From assembly GCF_022259695.1 (NCBI RefSeq), contig NZ_CP092099.1, positions 294,471-358,470 on the forward strand: DNA of 64,000 nucleotides. The letters run 5' to 3'. Both the position numbers and the translations under genes were made by a program. The notes beneath the pieces were generated by a model. It was not told where the DNA came from and made no database searches. It worked only from the letters and a program-made list of their open reading frames with translations. Source of the DNA: Flaviramulus sp. BrNp1-15 (GTDB taxonomy: Bacteria > Bacteroidota > Bacteroidia > Flavobacteriales > Flavobacteriaceae). Positions 7,760 to 16,776 of the stretch are shown here, piece by piece. Position 1 is the stretch's first letter, and the number at the start of each line of letters is the position of its first letter.

Positions 7760-9658
7760 ATGAGTGATGTCTTAAAACACGAATGTGGAATAGCTATGAT
7801 TAGGCTATTAAAACCTTTAGAATATTATAAAGAAAAATATGGAAGTGCATTTTATGGAGTAAACAAAATGTATTTAATGATGGAAAAACAGCACAATCGC
7901 GGACAAGATGGTGCTGGTTTTGCAAGTATAAAACTCAATACTAAACCTGGAGAACGGTATATAAGTAGAGTGCGTTCTGTAGCGCAACAACCCATTCAGG
8001 ATATTTTTGCTCAAATTAATGCTAGAGTTAATAAAGAATTTGAAGATCACCCAGAATATGCAAATGATGTTGCTGCACAAAAAAAGAATATCCCTTACAT
8101 AGGCGAAGTATTATTAGGTCATGTTAGATATGGTACTTTCGGGAAAAACAGTGTTGAAAGTGTACATCCGTTTTTAAGGCAAAACAACTGGATGCACAGA
8201 AATTTAATTATGGCTGGAAACTTTAACATGACTAATGTTAAAGAGCTTTTTAGCAACCTTATAGAATTAGGACAACACCCAAAGGAATATACAGATACCA
8301 TTACAATAATGGAAAAAATTGGTCATTTCCTTGATGATGCTGTTAGTAAAATATATAAAGATTTAAAGAAAGAAGGCTACAACAAACGTGAAGCTTCTCC
8401 ACAAATAGCAGAACGCTTAAATGTTGCAAAAATACTTAAAAGAGCTGCAAAAAACTGGGATGGTGGTTATGCTATGGCAGGACTTATTGGTCATGGTGAT
8501 TCTTTTGTTTTAAGGGATCCCGCAGGTATAAGACCGGCATATTACTATCAAGATGATGAAATTGTTGTAGTAGCATCAGAGCGCCCTGTTATACAAACAG
8601 TATTTAATGTAAATTTTGAAGATGTTAAAGAACTAGAACCAGGTTGTGCTATTATCACTAAAAAATCTGGTAAGGTTTCTATAAAACAAATCTTAGAACC
8701 ATTAGAAAGAAAAGCCTGTTCTTTTGAACGTATTTATTTCTCTAGAGGTAGTGATGCCGAAATATACCAAGAACGAAAAATGCTAGGTAAATTATTAATG
8801 CCTAAAGTATTAGAAGCTATTGAAAACGATACAAAAAACACGGTATTCTCTTATATTCCTAATACTGCTGAAACATCATTTTTTGGAATGGTTGAAACTG
8901 CCGAGGCTTTTATTAATAAAAAGAAAACTAATGCTATTTTAAACGGACAACGATCTATATCTGCTGATAAGGTCACTGAAATTTTATCTGAAAGAGCTAG
9001 AGTAGAAAAGATAGCTATTAAAGATGTAAAACTAAGAACCTTTATTACAGAAGATAGCAGTCGTGATGATTTAGTAGCACACGTTTACGATATTACTTAT
9101 GGTGTTATTAAACCTACTGATAACCTTGTTATTATTGATGATAGTATTGTAAGAGGTACAACTTTAAAAAAGAGTATCTTAAAAATGCTTGATCGTTTAA
9201 ACCCTAAAAAAATTATAGTGGTGTCTTCTGCTCCACAAATTCGTTATCCAGATTGTTACGGTATTGATATGGCAAACCTTGAAAGTTTGGTGGCTTTTAG
9301 AGCTGCTTTAGAATTATTAAAAGACGTTAATAAATATGATATTGTAGAAGAGGTTTATAAAAAATGTATTGATCAAACAGATTTAGATGATAAACACGTT
9401 CAAAATTTTGTAAAAGAAATTTATGATCCTTTTACAGATGAACAGATTTCAGACAAGATATCTGAGATTTTAAGTCATGAATCTATAACAGCAGAAGTGA
9501 AAATTATATTCCAACCTGTAGAAAATTTACACAAAGCGTGCCCTAAACATTTAGGCGATTGGTACTTTACAGGTAATTATCCAACCGTTGGCGGAAATAG
9601 GGTTGTAAACAGAGCTTTTATAAACTTTTACGAAGGCAATAAAGAACGAGCCTATTAA
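7760..9658 (+). CDS. purF: amidophosphoribosyltransferase
   Basis: First committed step of purine synthesis: PRPP plus glutamine gives phosphoribosylamine. The N-terminal glutaminase nucleophile is Cys9 (HECGIAMIRLL), so an 8-residue propeptide must be removed. The glutamine-binding LLGHVRYGTFG follows at about 113-123. The phosphoribosyltransferase loop VIIDDSIVRGTT lies at about residues 456-467. At 632 aa it is longer than the roughly 500-aa E. coli enzyme; the extra sequence is insertions and a C-terminal extension, which I believe is the usual Bacteroidota form. The preceding 150 bases hold a palindrome. Confidence 0.95.
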   Translation: MSDVLKHECGIAMIRLLKPLEYYKEKYGSAFYGVNKMYLMMEKQHNRGQDGAGFASIKLNTKPGERYISRVRSVAQQPIQDIFAQINARVNKEFEDHPEYANDVAAQKKNIPYIGEVLLGHVRYGTFGKNSVESVHPFLRQNNWMHRNLIMAGNFNMTNVKELFSNLIELGQHPKEYTDTITIMEKIGHFLDDAVSKIYKDLKKEGYNKREASPQIAERLNVAKILKRAAKNWDGGYAMAGLIGHGDSFVLRDPAGIRPAYYYQDDEIVVVASERPVIQTVFNVNFEDVKELEPGCAIITKKSGKVSIKQILEPLERKACSFERIYFSRGSDAEIYQERKMLGKLLMPKVLEAIENDTKNTVFSYIPNTAETSFFGMVETAEAFINKKKTNAILNGQRSISADKVTEILSERARVEKIAIKDVKLRTFITEDSSRDDLVAHVYDITYGVIKPTDNLVIIDDSIVRGTTLKKSILKMLDRLNPKKIIVVSSAPQIRYPDCYGIDMANLESLVAFRAALELLKDVNKYDIVEEVYKKCIDQTDLDDKHVQNFVKEIYDPFTDEQISDKISEILSHESITAEVKIIFQPVENLHKACPKHLGDWYFTGNYPTVGGNRVVNRAFINFYEGNKERAY

Positions 9659-9769
9659 TTATTAAATTAATAATTTTAACACTCTATTTTCAATAAATAC
9701 ATTTAATCTGATAAATATGCGCTTCATCTAAAAAATGAATATATTCTCTAAAAATACGCATAAATTAGT

Positions 9770-9845
9770 TTCACCATAACATAAGTAGGTTAAGTTCATG
9801 GTAGATTTGGGGCAAAAAAAGGTGAACATCTGTTCGCCTTTTTTT
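9770..9845 (+). ncRNA. putative structured small RNA, copy 1
   Basis: A 48-nt core (9770-9817) repeats at 9963-10010 with one base difference. The core has a CCAT/ATGG hairpin and a conserved GATTTGGGGCAAAA segment, and ends in a terminator: stem GGTGAAC/GTTCGCC (9821-9838) with seven Ts. The 5' TTCACC of the core is complementary to GGTGAA of the terminator stem, so a competing fold is possible. A degenerate -7 box (TAAATTAG) lies just upstream. No coding frame fits. It could be a flavobacterial RNA family such as Flavo-1, but I cannot confirm this. Confidence 0.6.
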
Positions 9846-9953
9846 ATACGCAACACCTATTTTCTCTTAGTTTGACATCTTCATATTCAAACTCTTTTAA
9901 GCCAATATATACGTCGTTTAACTAAAATATTTTAGCAGTCTTTATTACTGTTA

Positions 9954-9961
9954 TACTTTTG
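9954..9961 (+). promoter_or_regulatory. -7 box of small RNA copy 2
   Basis: TACTTTTG matches TAnnTTTG. A TTTA lies about 19 bases upstream where the -33 TTTG is expected. The conserved RNA core begins two bases after the box. Confidence 0.6.
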
Positions 9962-9962
9962 C

Positions 9963-10038
9963 TTCACCATAACATAAGTAGGTTAAGTTTATGGTAGATT
10001 TGGGGCAAAAAGGTGAATACTCTCGTATTCACCTTTTT
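9963..10038 (+). ncRNA. putative structured small RNA, copy 2
   Basis: Second copy of the 48-nt core seen at 9770-9817. Here the inner hairpin is better (CCATAA/TTATGG), and TTTTGC upstream can close with GCAAAA. The terminator stem is GGTGAATAC/GTATTCACC (10012-10033), a perfect 9-bp stem with a TCTC loop and five Ts. The terminator differs in sequence from copy 1 while keeping its pairing and the GGTGAA start, which supports real RNA structure. No gene follows on this strand, so it is probably a stand-alone RNA and not a leader. Confidence 0.65.
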
Positions 10039-10060
10039 CATTTAATTTATTAAACAAAAA

Positions 10061-10082
10061 AACGCCCACAAATGTGAGCGTT
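10061..10082 (-). terminator. terminator of superoxide dismutase gene
   Basis: AACGC-CACA and TGTG-GCGTT form a stem with one mismatch. On the minus strand it is followed by a T-run (the A-run at 10055-10062). It lies 26 bases past the sod stop codon. Confidence 0.7.
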
Positions 10083-10107
10083 AATTTTATTTTGAAAGAC
10101 TGTTTAT

Positions 10108-10716
10108 TTACTTAGCCTCTGCGTAACGTTTTTCAACTTCGTTCCAGTTAATTACATTAAAAAATGCATTAATGTAATCAGGACGACGGTTTTGATAATT
10201 TAAGTAATAAGCATGTTCCCAAACATCAATTCCTAAAATAGGTGTTCCTCCACAACTTACTCCTGGCATTAATGGATTGTCTTGATTTGGTGTAGAACAC
10301 ACTTCAACTTTTCCTCCTTTGTGAACACATAACCAAGCCCAACCAGAACCAAATCTTGTTGCTGCAGCTTTTGCAAAAGTATCCTTAAAAGCATCTACCG
10401 AACCGTAAGCGGCTTCAATAGCGTCTTTTAATTCTCCAGATAATCTTCCTTTTCCTTCAGGATTCATTATTTCCCAGAATAATGAGTGATTGTAAAAACC
10501 ACCACCATTATTTCTAACAGCAGCATTATTCATATCTAAATTTGCAAGGATATCTTCAATAGATTTTCCTTCTAAATCTGTTCCTGCAATTGCGTTATTT
10601 AAATTATTTGTATATCCGTTGTGATGTTTAGTATGGTGTATTTCCATAGTTCTTGCATCTATATGAGGTTCTAAAGCATCATATGCATATCCTAATTTCG
10701 GTAATTCGAAAGCCAT
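10108..10716 (-). CDS. superoxide dismutase (Fe/Mn family)
   Basis: Disproportionates superoxide to oxygen and hydrogen peroxide. All four metal ligands are visible in the 202 aa: His27 (EIHHTKHH), His77 (FYNHSLFW), Asp164 and His168 ([19 protein letters not shown]). GSGWAWL and the QDNP motif near residue 145 lean towards the Mn or cambialistic type, but metal choice cannot be proven by sequence. No signal peptide, so cytosolic. A -7 box is at 10754-10761 and a terminator at 10061-10082, so it forms its own transcription unit. Confidence 0.96.
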   Translation of the reverse strand: MAFELPKLGYAYDALEPHIDARTMEIHHTKHHNGYTNNLNNAIAGTDLEGKSIEDILANLDMNNAAVRNNGGGFYNHSLFWEIMNPEGKGRLSGELKDAIEAAYGSVDAFKDTFAKAAATRFGSGWAWLCVHKGGKVEVCSTPNQDNPLMPGVSCGGTPILGIDVWEHAYYLNYQNRRPDYINAFFNVINWNEVEKRYAEAK

Positions 10717-10753
10717 AATTTTTTGTTTTAAATTATTAATATTTAATTTCTTT

Positions 10754-10761
10754 CAAATTTA
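10754..10761 (-). promoter_or_regulatory. -7 box of superoxide dismutase gene
   Basis: On the minus strand this reads TAAATTTG, an exact TAnnTTTG match, 37 bases upstream of the sod start codon. Confidence 0.55.
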
Positions 10762-10840
10762 CATATAAAACAGGTCAATTAAAAATAATAAATTGTTATC
10801 AAATCATTGATAGTTTTTATCTTGTAACAAATATTAATCT

Positions 10841-13800
10841 GTGCAAAAAACTCAGCCTTTTACAATATATAATGCATCTGCAGGTAGCGGAAAAACCTTT
10901 ACGCTAGTAAAAGAATATTTAAAAATATTATTTGCATCAAGCAGTCCTTTCCTTTTTAAAAACATTTTAGCTATTACATTTACTAATAAAGCTGTGTCTG
11001 AAATGAAAGAGCGCATTATAGAAACTTTAAAACAATTTTCTGAACCTTCAATTTTAGAATACCCTAACAGCATGTTTGAAGTGATTTGTAATGAACTGGA
11101 AATGGAACCAGAAAAACTTCATAACAAAGCTGAAAAACTATTAAACACAATTATACATAACTATGCTGCTTTTGACATTTCGACCATAGATGGCTTTACA
11201 CATAAACTTATTAGAACTTTTGCCCACGATTTACAATTACCTTTAAATTTTGAAGTGGAATTAGACCAGGATGCTTTACTAAATGAAGCTGTTGATAGTT
11301 TAATTGCTAAAGCCGGAACTGATAAAGAGCTTACAAATAATTTAGTTGATTTTGCTATTGAAAAAGCCGATGACGATAAAAGTTGGGACGTAGCTTTTGA
11401 TTTTAATAAGATTGCAAAACTATTGGTTAACGAAAACGACATTCCTTTTATTGAAAAACTAAAGGACAAAACGTTAGACGATTTTAAAAGACTCAAAACG
11501 CAGTTAAAAAAAGAAGTAACAACTACCAAAACACAAATTATTGAACAAGCACAAAGCATTTTAACTTTAATTGAAGAAACTGGTTTACAATTTGATGACT
11601 TTTCTGGAAGCTATTTACCCAAACATTTTAAAAAGTTAGCGGATGAAAACTTTAACGTTAATTTTGACACCAAATGGCAAGAAGATATTGAAACCAAAAC
11701 ACTCTACCCCAAACGTGTTACTGATGAAATAGCTTCAATAATTGAACAAATTCAGCCACAAATTGCTTTAGCTTTTAACAAGACTAAACAAGCTATTTTT
11801 CATCTTAAATTTTTAAACAGTTTTTATAAAAACATTACACCACTATCGGTTTTAAACGCTATTAATATCGAATTAAAAGCTTTAAAATTAGAACAAAATA
11901 AAATGTTGATTTCAGAATTTAATTCCATAATTAGTAAAGAAATAAAAAACCAACCCACTCCTTTTATTTACGAACGTATTGGCGAAAAATTCAATCACTA
12001 TTTTATTGATGAGTTTCAAGACACCTCTGTAATGCAATGGGAAAACCTAATTCCTTTATTAAATAACTCGCTTTCATCAGAAACTGGAAGCGCTATGCTG
12101 GTTGGCGATGCAAAACAAGCTATTTATAGATGGCGTGGTGGAAAAGCAGAACAATTTATTGGTTTGTTTAATGAAGACAACCCGTTTATTGTTGAAAAAC
12201 ACATTAAAAACCTACCTACAAACTATAGAAGCTTTAAAGAAATCATCCGTTTTAATAATGGTTTTTTTAAATTTTTATCAAATCAAGTGTTTATTAAAAA
12301 GGAATATGCATCGCTTTATGAAACTGCAAATCAAGAATTCAATCTAGAGGATAGTGGTTATGTAGAACTATCTTTTTTAGATATAGCAAAAGAAGATAAT
12401 AGAGATGACATTTTTCCAGATCGGGTTTTAAAAACTGTTAATCGCTGTTTAGAAAACAAATTCAACTTACAAGATATTTGCGTATTGGTTCGTAAGAAAA
12501 AAGAAGGCGTTGCAGTAGCCAATTATTTAAGCCAAAACCAAATACCAATTGTTTCGTCTGAAACTTTACTGTTGTCTAATTCACCCGAAGTAACTTTTAT
12601 AAATGATTTGTTGGCATTATTGATTCAACCAAAAAACAACGAAATGAAAATTTCGGTTTTAAACTATTTAACTACTCTTTTTAATATTGAAAACAAGCAC
12701 GCTTTTTTTTCAAATCATATTAATTTATCTCTTAATGCGCTATTTAAAGAATTTGAAAACTTTAATATTCTCATAAATAGTGATTATTTAGTTCAGCTGC
12801 CTCTTTACGATTTAACTGAAACTATTGTAAGAAGTTTTAATTTGGTTAAAACATCAAACGCTTATATTCAGTTTTATTTAGATGTTGTTTTAGATTTTTC
12901 ACAAAAAAAAGCTTCAGACATTTCAGCATTTTTGGAGTATTTTAATAAGAAAAAAGACAGTCTTAGTATTGTTTCACCAAAAGGACAAAATGCAGTTCAA
13001 ATTATGACCATTCATAAATCTAAAGGTTTAGAGTTTCCTGTAGTTATATTTCCTTATGCCGATTTAGATATTTATAGAGAACTTGAACCAAAAGAATGGT
13101 TTAAACTTAACAAAGAAAAATACCAAGACTTTACCTATGCGCTTTTAAACTACAACAAAGATTTTGAGAATTATGGTGAAGAAGGTAAACGCATTTACAA
13201 CAACCACCAAGCAGAACAAGAATTAGATAATATCAATTTGTTATATGTTACACTTACGCGTGCCGTTGAACAATTATATATTATCTCTTCAAAAGATATT
13301 TCAGAAAAAGGTGAGATTAATAATAAAAAATATTCAGGCTTATTCATTAAATATTTACAACATTTAGGATTTTGGAGTGATTCAAAATCGACCTATCACT
13401 TTGGAAACAATAAGAAATCGATAGAAAGTTCAACATCATCAGAAGAAGCATATATTCAAAATGAATTTATTTCAACTTCAAAAGAAGAACACAATATAAA
13501 AGTTGTTACAAAATCTGGATTTCTTTGGGATACCAATCAACAGGATGCTATTGAAAAAGGAAATCTTGTTCATGATATTATGTCTCAAATTAAAACAAAA
13601 AATGATATTGATCTTGTTATTAGTGATTTCATAAACTCATCTATTATTAATGAAGAGCAGGCATTAAAATTAAACGCTTTGGTATATCAAATTGTGGAGC
13701 ACCCAAAACTTATAGACTACTATAACTCAAATGATATTGTTTATAATGAGCGTGATATTATTACAAAAGAAAATATTGTTTTAAGACCCGATAGAATTGT

Positions 13801-13972
13801 AATAAATTCTAAAAACGAAGCTGTGATAATTGACTATAAAACCGGAGTTGAAGACAAAAAGCATGAGCAACAATTACAGTCTTATCAAGATGTGTTAGAA
13901 GAAATGAAAATAACGGTAAAAAAGAAAATTCTTGTATATATAAATAAGGACATTAAAGTGAAAGATGTTTAA
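10841..13972 (+). CDS. UvrD/AddA-like helicase-nuclease
   Basis: Superfamily 1A helicase fused to a PD-(D/E)XK nuclease, the AddA-like half of a double-strand-break resection machine. Starts with GTG; the Walker A motif ASAGSGKT is at 12-19. Motif II is DEFQDTS (about 389), motif III GDAKQAIYRWRGG, motif V TIHKSKGLEFPVV (about 722) and motif VI LLYVTLTRA. The C-terminal nuclease core is DRIVINSKNEAVIIDYKTG (about 983-1001). Its probable partner is the AddB-like gene at 16777, separated by kbl and ompA. The start has no good alternative because Walker A lies so near the N-terminus. Confidence 0.92.
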   Translation: MQKTQPFTIYNASAGSGKTFTLVKEYLKILFASSSPFLFKNILAITFTNKAVSEMKERIIETLKQFSEPSILEYPNSMFEVICNELEMEPEKLHNKAEKLLNTIIHNYAAFDISTIDGFTHKLIRTFAHDLQLPLNFEVELDQDALLNEAVDSLIAKAGTDKELTNNLVDFAIEKADDDKSWDVAFDFNKIAKLLVNENDIPFIEKLKDKTLDDFKRLKTQLKKEVTTTKTQIIEQAQSILTLIEETGLQFDDFSGSYLPKHFKKLADENFNVNFDTKWQEDIETKTLYPKRVTDEIASIIEQIQPQIALAFNKTKQAIFHLKFLNSFYKNITPLSVLNAINIELKALKLEQNKMLISEFNSIISKEIKNQPTPFIYERIGEKFNHYFIDEFQDTSVMQWENLIPLLNNSLSSETGSAMLVGDAKQAIYRWRGGKAEQFIGLFNEDNPFIVEKHIKNLPTNYRSFKEIIRFNNGFFKFLSNQVFIKKEYASLYETANQEFNLEDSGYVELSFLDIAKEDNRDDIFPDRVLKTVNRCLENKFNLQDICVLVRKKKEGVAVANYLSQNQIPIVSSETLLLSNSPEVTFINDLLALLIQPKNNEMKISVLNYLTTLFNIENKHAFFSNHINLSLNALFKEFENFNILINSDYLVQLPLYDLTETIVRSFNLVKTSNAYIQFYLDVVLDFSQKKASDISAFLEYFNKKKDSLSIVSPKGQNAVQIMTIHKSKGLEFPVVIFPYADLDIYRELEPKEWFKLNKEKYQDFTYALLNYNKDFENYGEEGKRIYNNHQAEQELDNINLLYVTLTRAVEQLYIISSKDISEKGEINNKKYSGLFIKYLQHLGFWSDSKSTYHFGNNKKSIESSTSSEEAYIQNEFISTSKEEHNIKVVTKSGFLWDTNQQDAIEKGNLVHDIMSQIKTKNDIDLVISDFINSSIINEEQALKLNALVYQIVEHPKLIDYYNSNDIVYNERDIITKENIVLRPDRIVINSKNEAVIIDYKTGVEDKKHEQQLQSYQDVLEEMKITVKKKILVYINKDIKVKDV

Positions 13973-13993
13973 ATTTGCAAAAAACACAATAAT

Positions 13994-15187
13994 ATGTACG
14001 GAAAACTGAAAAATCATTTAAAAAATGAGCTTCAAGACATAAAAAACAACGGACTTTATAAAGAAGAACGAATTATTACTTCGGCTCAAGGTGCAGAAAT
14101 AACTTTAAACACAGGAGAAAAAGTTTTAAACTTTTGCGCAAACAATTATTTAGGGCTTTCTTCACATCCAGATGTTATTCAGGCAGCAAAAGATACAATG
14201 GATACACATGGATTTGGCATGTCTTCAGTTCGTTTTATTTGTGGCACTCAAGACATTCATAAAGAGTTGGAACAAAAAATTTCAGATTTCTATCAAACCG
14301 AAGACACCATATTATATGCAGCCGCTTTTGATGCAAATGTAGGAGTTTTTAATACCTTATTTGAAATGGAAGATGCTATCATTTCTGACTCCTTAAACCA
14401 TGCATCAATAATAGATGGTGTTAGATTATGTAAGGCTGCGAGATATCGTTATCAAAATAATGATATGCAAGATTTAGAAAATCAGCTAATTTCTGCCAAT
14501 GAAAATGGTGCGCGTTTTAAAATAATAGTAACAGATGGTGTGTTCTCCATGGATGGATTATTAGCCCCACTTGACAAAATTTGTGATTTAGCAGATAAAT
14601 ATGATGCCTTAGTGATGATTGACGAGTGTCATGCGGCTGGTTTTATTGGGGAAACAGGACGAGGTACCCTTGAAGAAAAAGACGTTATGGGTAGAATTGA
14701 CATCATTACCGGAACATTGGGTAAAGCTTTAGGAGGCGCTATGGGTGGTTACACCACTGGTAAAAAAGAAATTATTGACATGCTACGCCAACGTTCAAGA
14801 CCATATTTATTTTCTAACTCTCTTGCTCCAGCTATTGTAGGCGCCTCAATTAAGGTATTTGATATGTTAGCAAACAATACGCAATTAAGAGATACTTTAG
14901 AATGGAACACAAATTATTTTAAAAAAGGTATGAAAAAAGCTGGTTTTGGTATTATAGATGGTGATTCTGCCATTGTACCAGTTATGCTATATGACGCAAA
15001 ACTATCTCAAACTATGGCAAATATGCTTTTAAAAGAAGATATTTATGTGATTGGGTTCTTTTTTCCTGTAGTTCCTAAAGATAAAGCTAGAATACGTGTG
15101 CAATTGTCGGCTGCTCATACAAAAGAGCATTTAGATAAGGCTATTATGGCATTTATTAAGGTAGGTAAAGCATTAAATATTATCTAA
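13994..15187 (+). CDS. kbl: glycine C-acetyltransferase (2-amino-3-ketobutyrate CoA ligase)
   Basis: PLP enzyme of threonine degradation; with CoA it cleaves 2-amino-3-ketobutyrate to glycine and acetyl-CoA. The 397 aa length matches the family. The PLP lysine is Lys244 in [14 protein letters not shown], the same number as in the E. coli enzyme. The [18 protein letters not shown] segment contacts the cofactor. Threonine dehydrogenase is not in the window. It starts 21 bases after the AddA-like gene and may be co-transcribed with it. Confidence 0.94.
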   Translation: MYGKLKNHLKNELQDIKNNGLYKEERIITSAQGAEITLNTGEKVLNFCANNYLGLSSHPDVIQAAKDTMDTHGFGMSSVRFICGTQDIHKELEQKISDFYQTEDTILYAAAFDANVGVFNTLFEMEDAIISDSLNHASIIDGVRLCKAARYRYQNNDMQDLENQLISANENGARFKIIVTDGVFSMDGLLAPLDKICDLADKYDALVMIDECHAAGFIGETGRGTLEEKDVMGRIDIITGTLGKALGGAMGGYTTGKKEIIDMLRQRSRPYLFSNSLAPAIVGASIKVFDMLANNTQLRDTLEWNTNYFKKGMKKAGFGIIDGDSAIVPVMLYDAKLSQTMANMLLKEDIYVIGFFFPVVPKDKARIRVQLSAAHTKEHLDKAIMAFIKVGKALNII

Positions 15188-15234
15188 ATTCATTATGAAC
15201 TATCGACGAATAAACGATATGTTCTATTTTTTTA

Positions 15235-15242
15235 TATATTTG
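15235..15242 (+). promoter_or_regulatory. -7 box of OmpA-like gene
   Basis: TATATTTG matches TAnnTTTG exactly, leaving a leader of roughly 60 bases before the ATG at 15311. Confidence 0.55.
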
Positions 15243-15310
15243 TCTTTGTTAATAACATTTAACAACTTACTTTTGTTTACAATTAACACTTAAAAATTAA
15301 ACTTTTGAAT

Positions 15311-16699
15311 ATGAAAAATCTTAGCAGATTATTGTTCGCTATGTTGCTTGTACTTGGTTATAGCAACGTAAATGCGCAAGACGAAAACAATCCTTGGCAA
15401 ATTACCATAGGAGTTAACGCAGTTGATGCTTATCCTTCTGGAGATGGTGCCCCTTTTAGTGAAACTATTTTTGATGAATTCGGAAATGTAACTGATCACT
15501 GGAATATTTTACCATCTTTATCTACCATCACTGTTTCCAAATACTTAAGTGACAAATTCTCTTTTGGTATTACTGGATCTTTAAATAAAATTGATAAATG
15601 GGGAGATGTTCCTGGATTACCTCCAGGTGTTCCTGAGCAAGTAAACACTGTTGATGACTTATCATACTATGGTGTTGATGGTACCATTAAGTATAATTTC
15701 ATTGAAGGTACAACTTTAGACCCTTATTTAGGTGTTGGAGGTGGTTACACTTGGATTGATGAAGTAGGTGCTGGTACTTTAAACGGAACATTAGGTTTAA
15801 ATGTATGGTTTAGTGAAAACGTTGGTTTGACTGTACAAACATCATACAAACATGCTTTTGAAGATTATTTACAAACACATTTCCAACATAGTGCTGGTTT
15901 ATCTATCAAATTTGGTGGAACTGATACTGATGGTGATGGTATATACGACAAAGATGATGCTTGTCCAGAAGTTGCCGGTTTAGAAGCTTTCAATGGTTGC
16001 CCTGATACTGATGGTGATGGTATTGAAGATTCTAAAGATGATTGTCCAAATGAAGCTGGTTTAGCTGAAATGAATGGTTGTCCTGATACTGACGGAGATG
16101 GTATTGCTGATAAAGAAGATAACTGTCCTACAGTCGCTGGTTTAAAAGCTTTAGCTGGTTGTCCTGATGCTGATGGTGACGGTGTAACTGATGCTGATGA
16201 TGCTTGTCCTAACGAAGCTGGTCCTGCTTCTAACAAAGGTTGTCCATGGGCTGATAAAGACGGTGACGGTGTATTAGACAAAGATGACAAATGTCCAGAT
16301 GTTAAAGGTACTGTTGCAAATAACGGTTGTCCTGAAGTAACTGCTGAAGTTCAAAAAACTCTTAACGAATATGCAAAAACTATCTTATTCGATACAGGTA
16401 AATCTACTATAAAAGCACAATCTGCTTCTGTATTAGCTGATATCATTGCAATTCTTAAAGAATACCCAACAGCTAAATTTACTGTAGAAGGTCATACTGA
16501 TAGCGTTGGTAGTGAAACATTAAACCAAAGATTATCTGATTCTAGAGCTAATTCTGTAAAAGAATATTTAGTTGAAAATGGAATTGATGCTTTCAGACTT
16601 TCTGCTCTTGGTTACGGAGAATCAAAACCAATTGATACTAACAAAACTAGAGCTGGTAGAGCAAACAACAGACGTGTAGAAATTAACTTAGCTAAATAA
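15311..16699 (+). CDS. OmpA-family porin with thrombospondin type-3 repeats
   Basis: Outer-membrane protein linking the membrane to peptidoglycan. From the ATG at 15311 (a TTG at 15305 would add only two residues) it is 462 aa. It has a signal peptide to about residue 23 ending in NVNAQ, a beta-barrel domain to about 204, then roughly six calcium-binding repeats of the form DTDGDGI..D..CP..AG..GCP (about 205-342). The peptidoglycan-binding OmpA domain ([30 protein letters not shown]) fills the C-terminus. Strong promoter box and terminator suggest an abundant, monocistronic product. The repeats are repetitive in DNA too. Confidence 0.95.
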   Translation: MKNLSRLLFAMLLVLGYSNVNAQDENNPWQITIGVNAVDAYPSGDGAPFSETIFDEFGNVTDHWNILPSLSTITVSKYLSDKFSFGITGSLNKIDKWGDVPGLPPGVPEQVNTVDDLSYYGVDGTIKYNFIEGTTLDPYLGVGGGYTWIDEVGAGTLNGTLGLNVWFSENVGLTVQTSYKHAFEDYLQTHFQHSAGLSIKFGGTDTDGDGIYDKDDACPEVAGLEAFNGCPDTDGDGIEDSKDDCPNEAGLAEMNGCPDTDGDGIADKEDNCPTVAGLKALAGCPDADGDGVTDADDACPNEAGPASNKGCPWADKDGDGVLDKDDKCPDVKGTVANNGCPEVTAEVQKTLNEYAKTILFDTGKSTIKAQSASVLADIIAILKEYPTAKFTVEGHTDSVGSETLNQRLSDSRANSVKEYLVENGIDAFRLSALGYGESKPIDTNKTRAGRANNRRVEINLAK

Positions 16700-16734
16700 G
16701 AAAGAGCTATTTAATTTTAAAAAATAAGTTTACA

Positions 16735-16770
16735 AAAAACGCTTCGGATATCCGAAGCGTTTTTTATTTT
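16735..16770 (+). terminator. strong terminator after OmpA-like gene
   Basis: A perfect palindrome with arms AACGCTTCGGAT and ATCCGAAGCGTT flanked by A- and T-runs, 36 bases after the stop codon. It could act on both strands. Confidence 0.9.
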
Positions 16771-16776
16771 TATACA

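Noticed and set aside
12102-12347. 81-codon frame inside the helicase gene
   Set aside because: Overlaps helicase motifs III-IV in another frame; no independent support.
15865-16290. 141-codon open frame opposite the OmpA calcium repeats, with a periodic Ser/Pro-rich product
   Set aside because: Its periodicity is the reverse complement of the DxDGDG coding repeats; no start context.
15922-16335. Periodic DNA that could be mistaken for a CRISPR or tandem repeat
   Set aside because: The period follows the codons of the thrombospondin type-3 repeats, units vary in length and sequence, and no cas gene is in the window.
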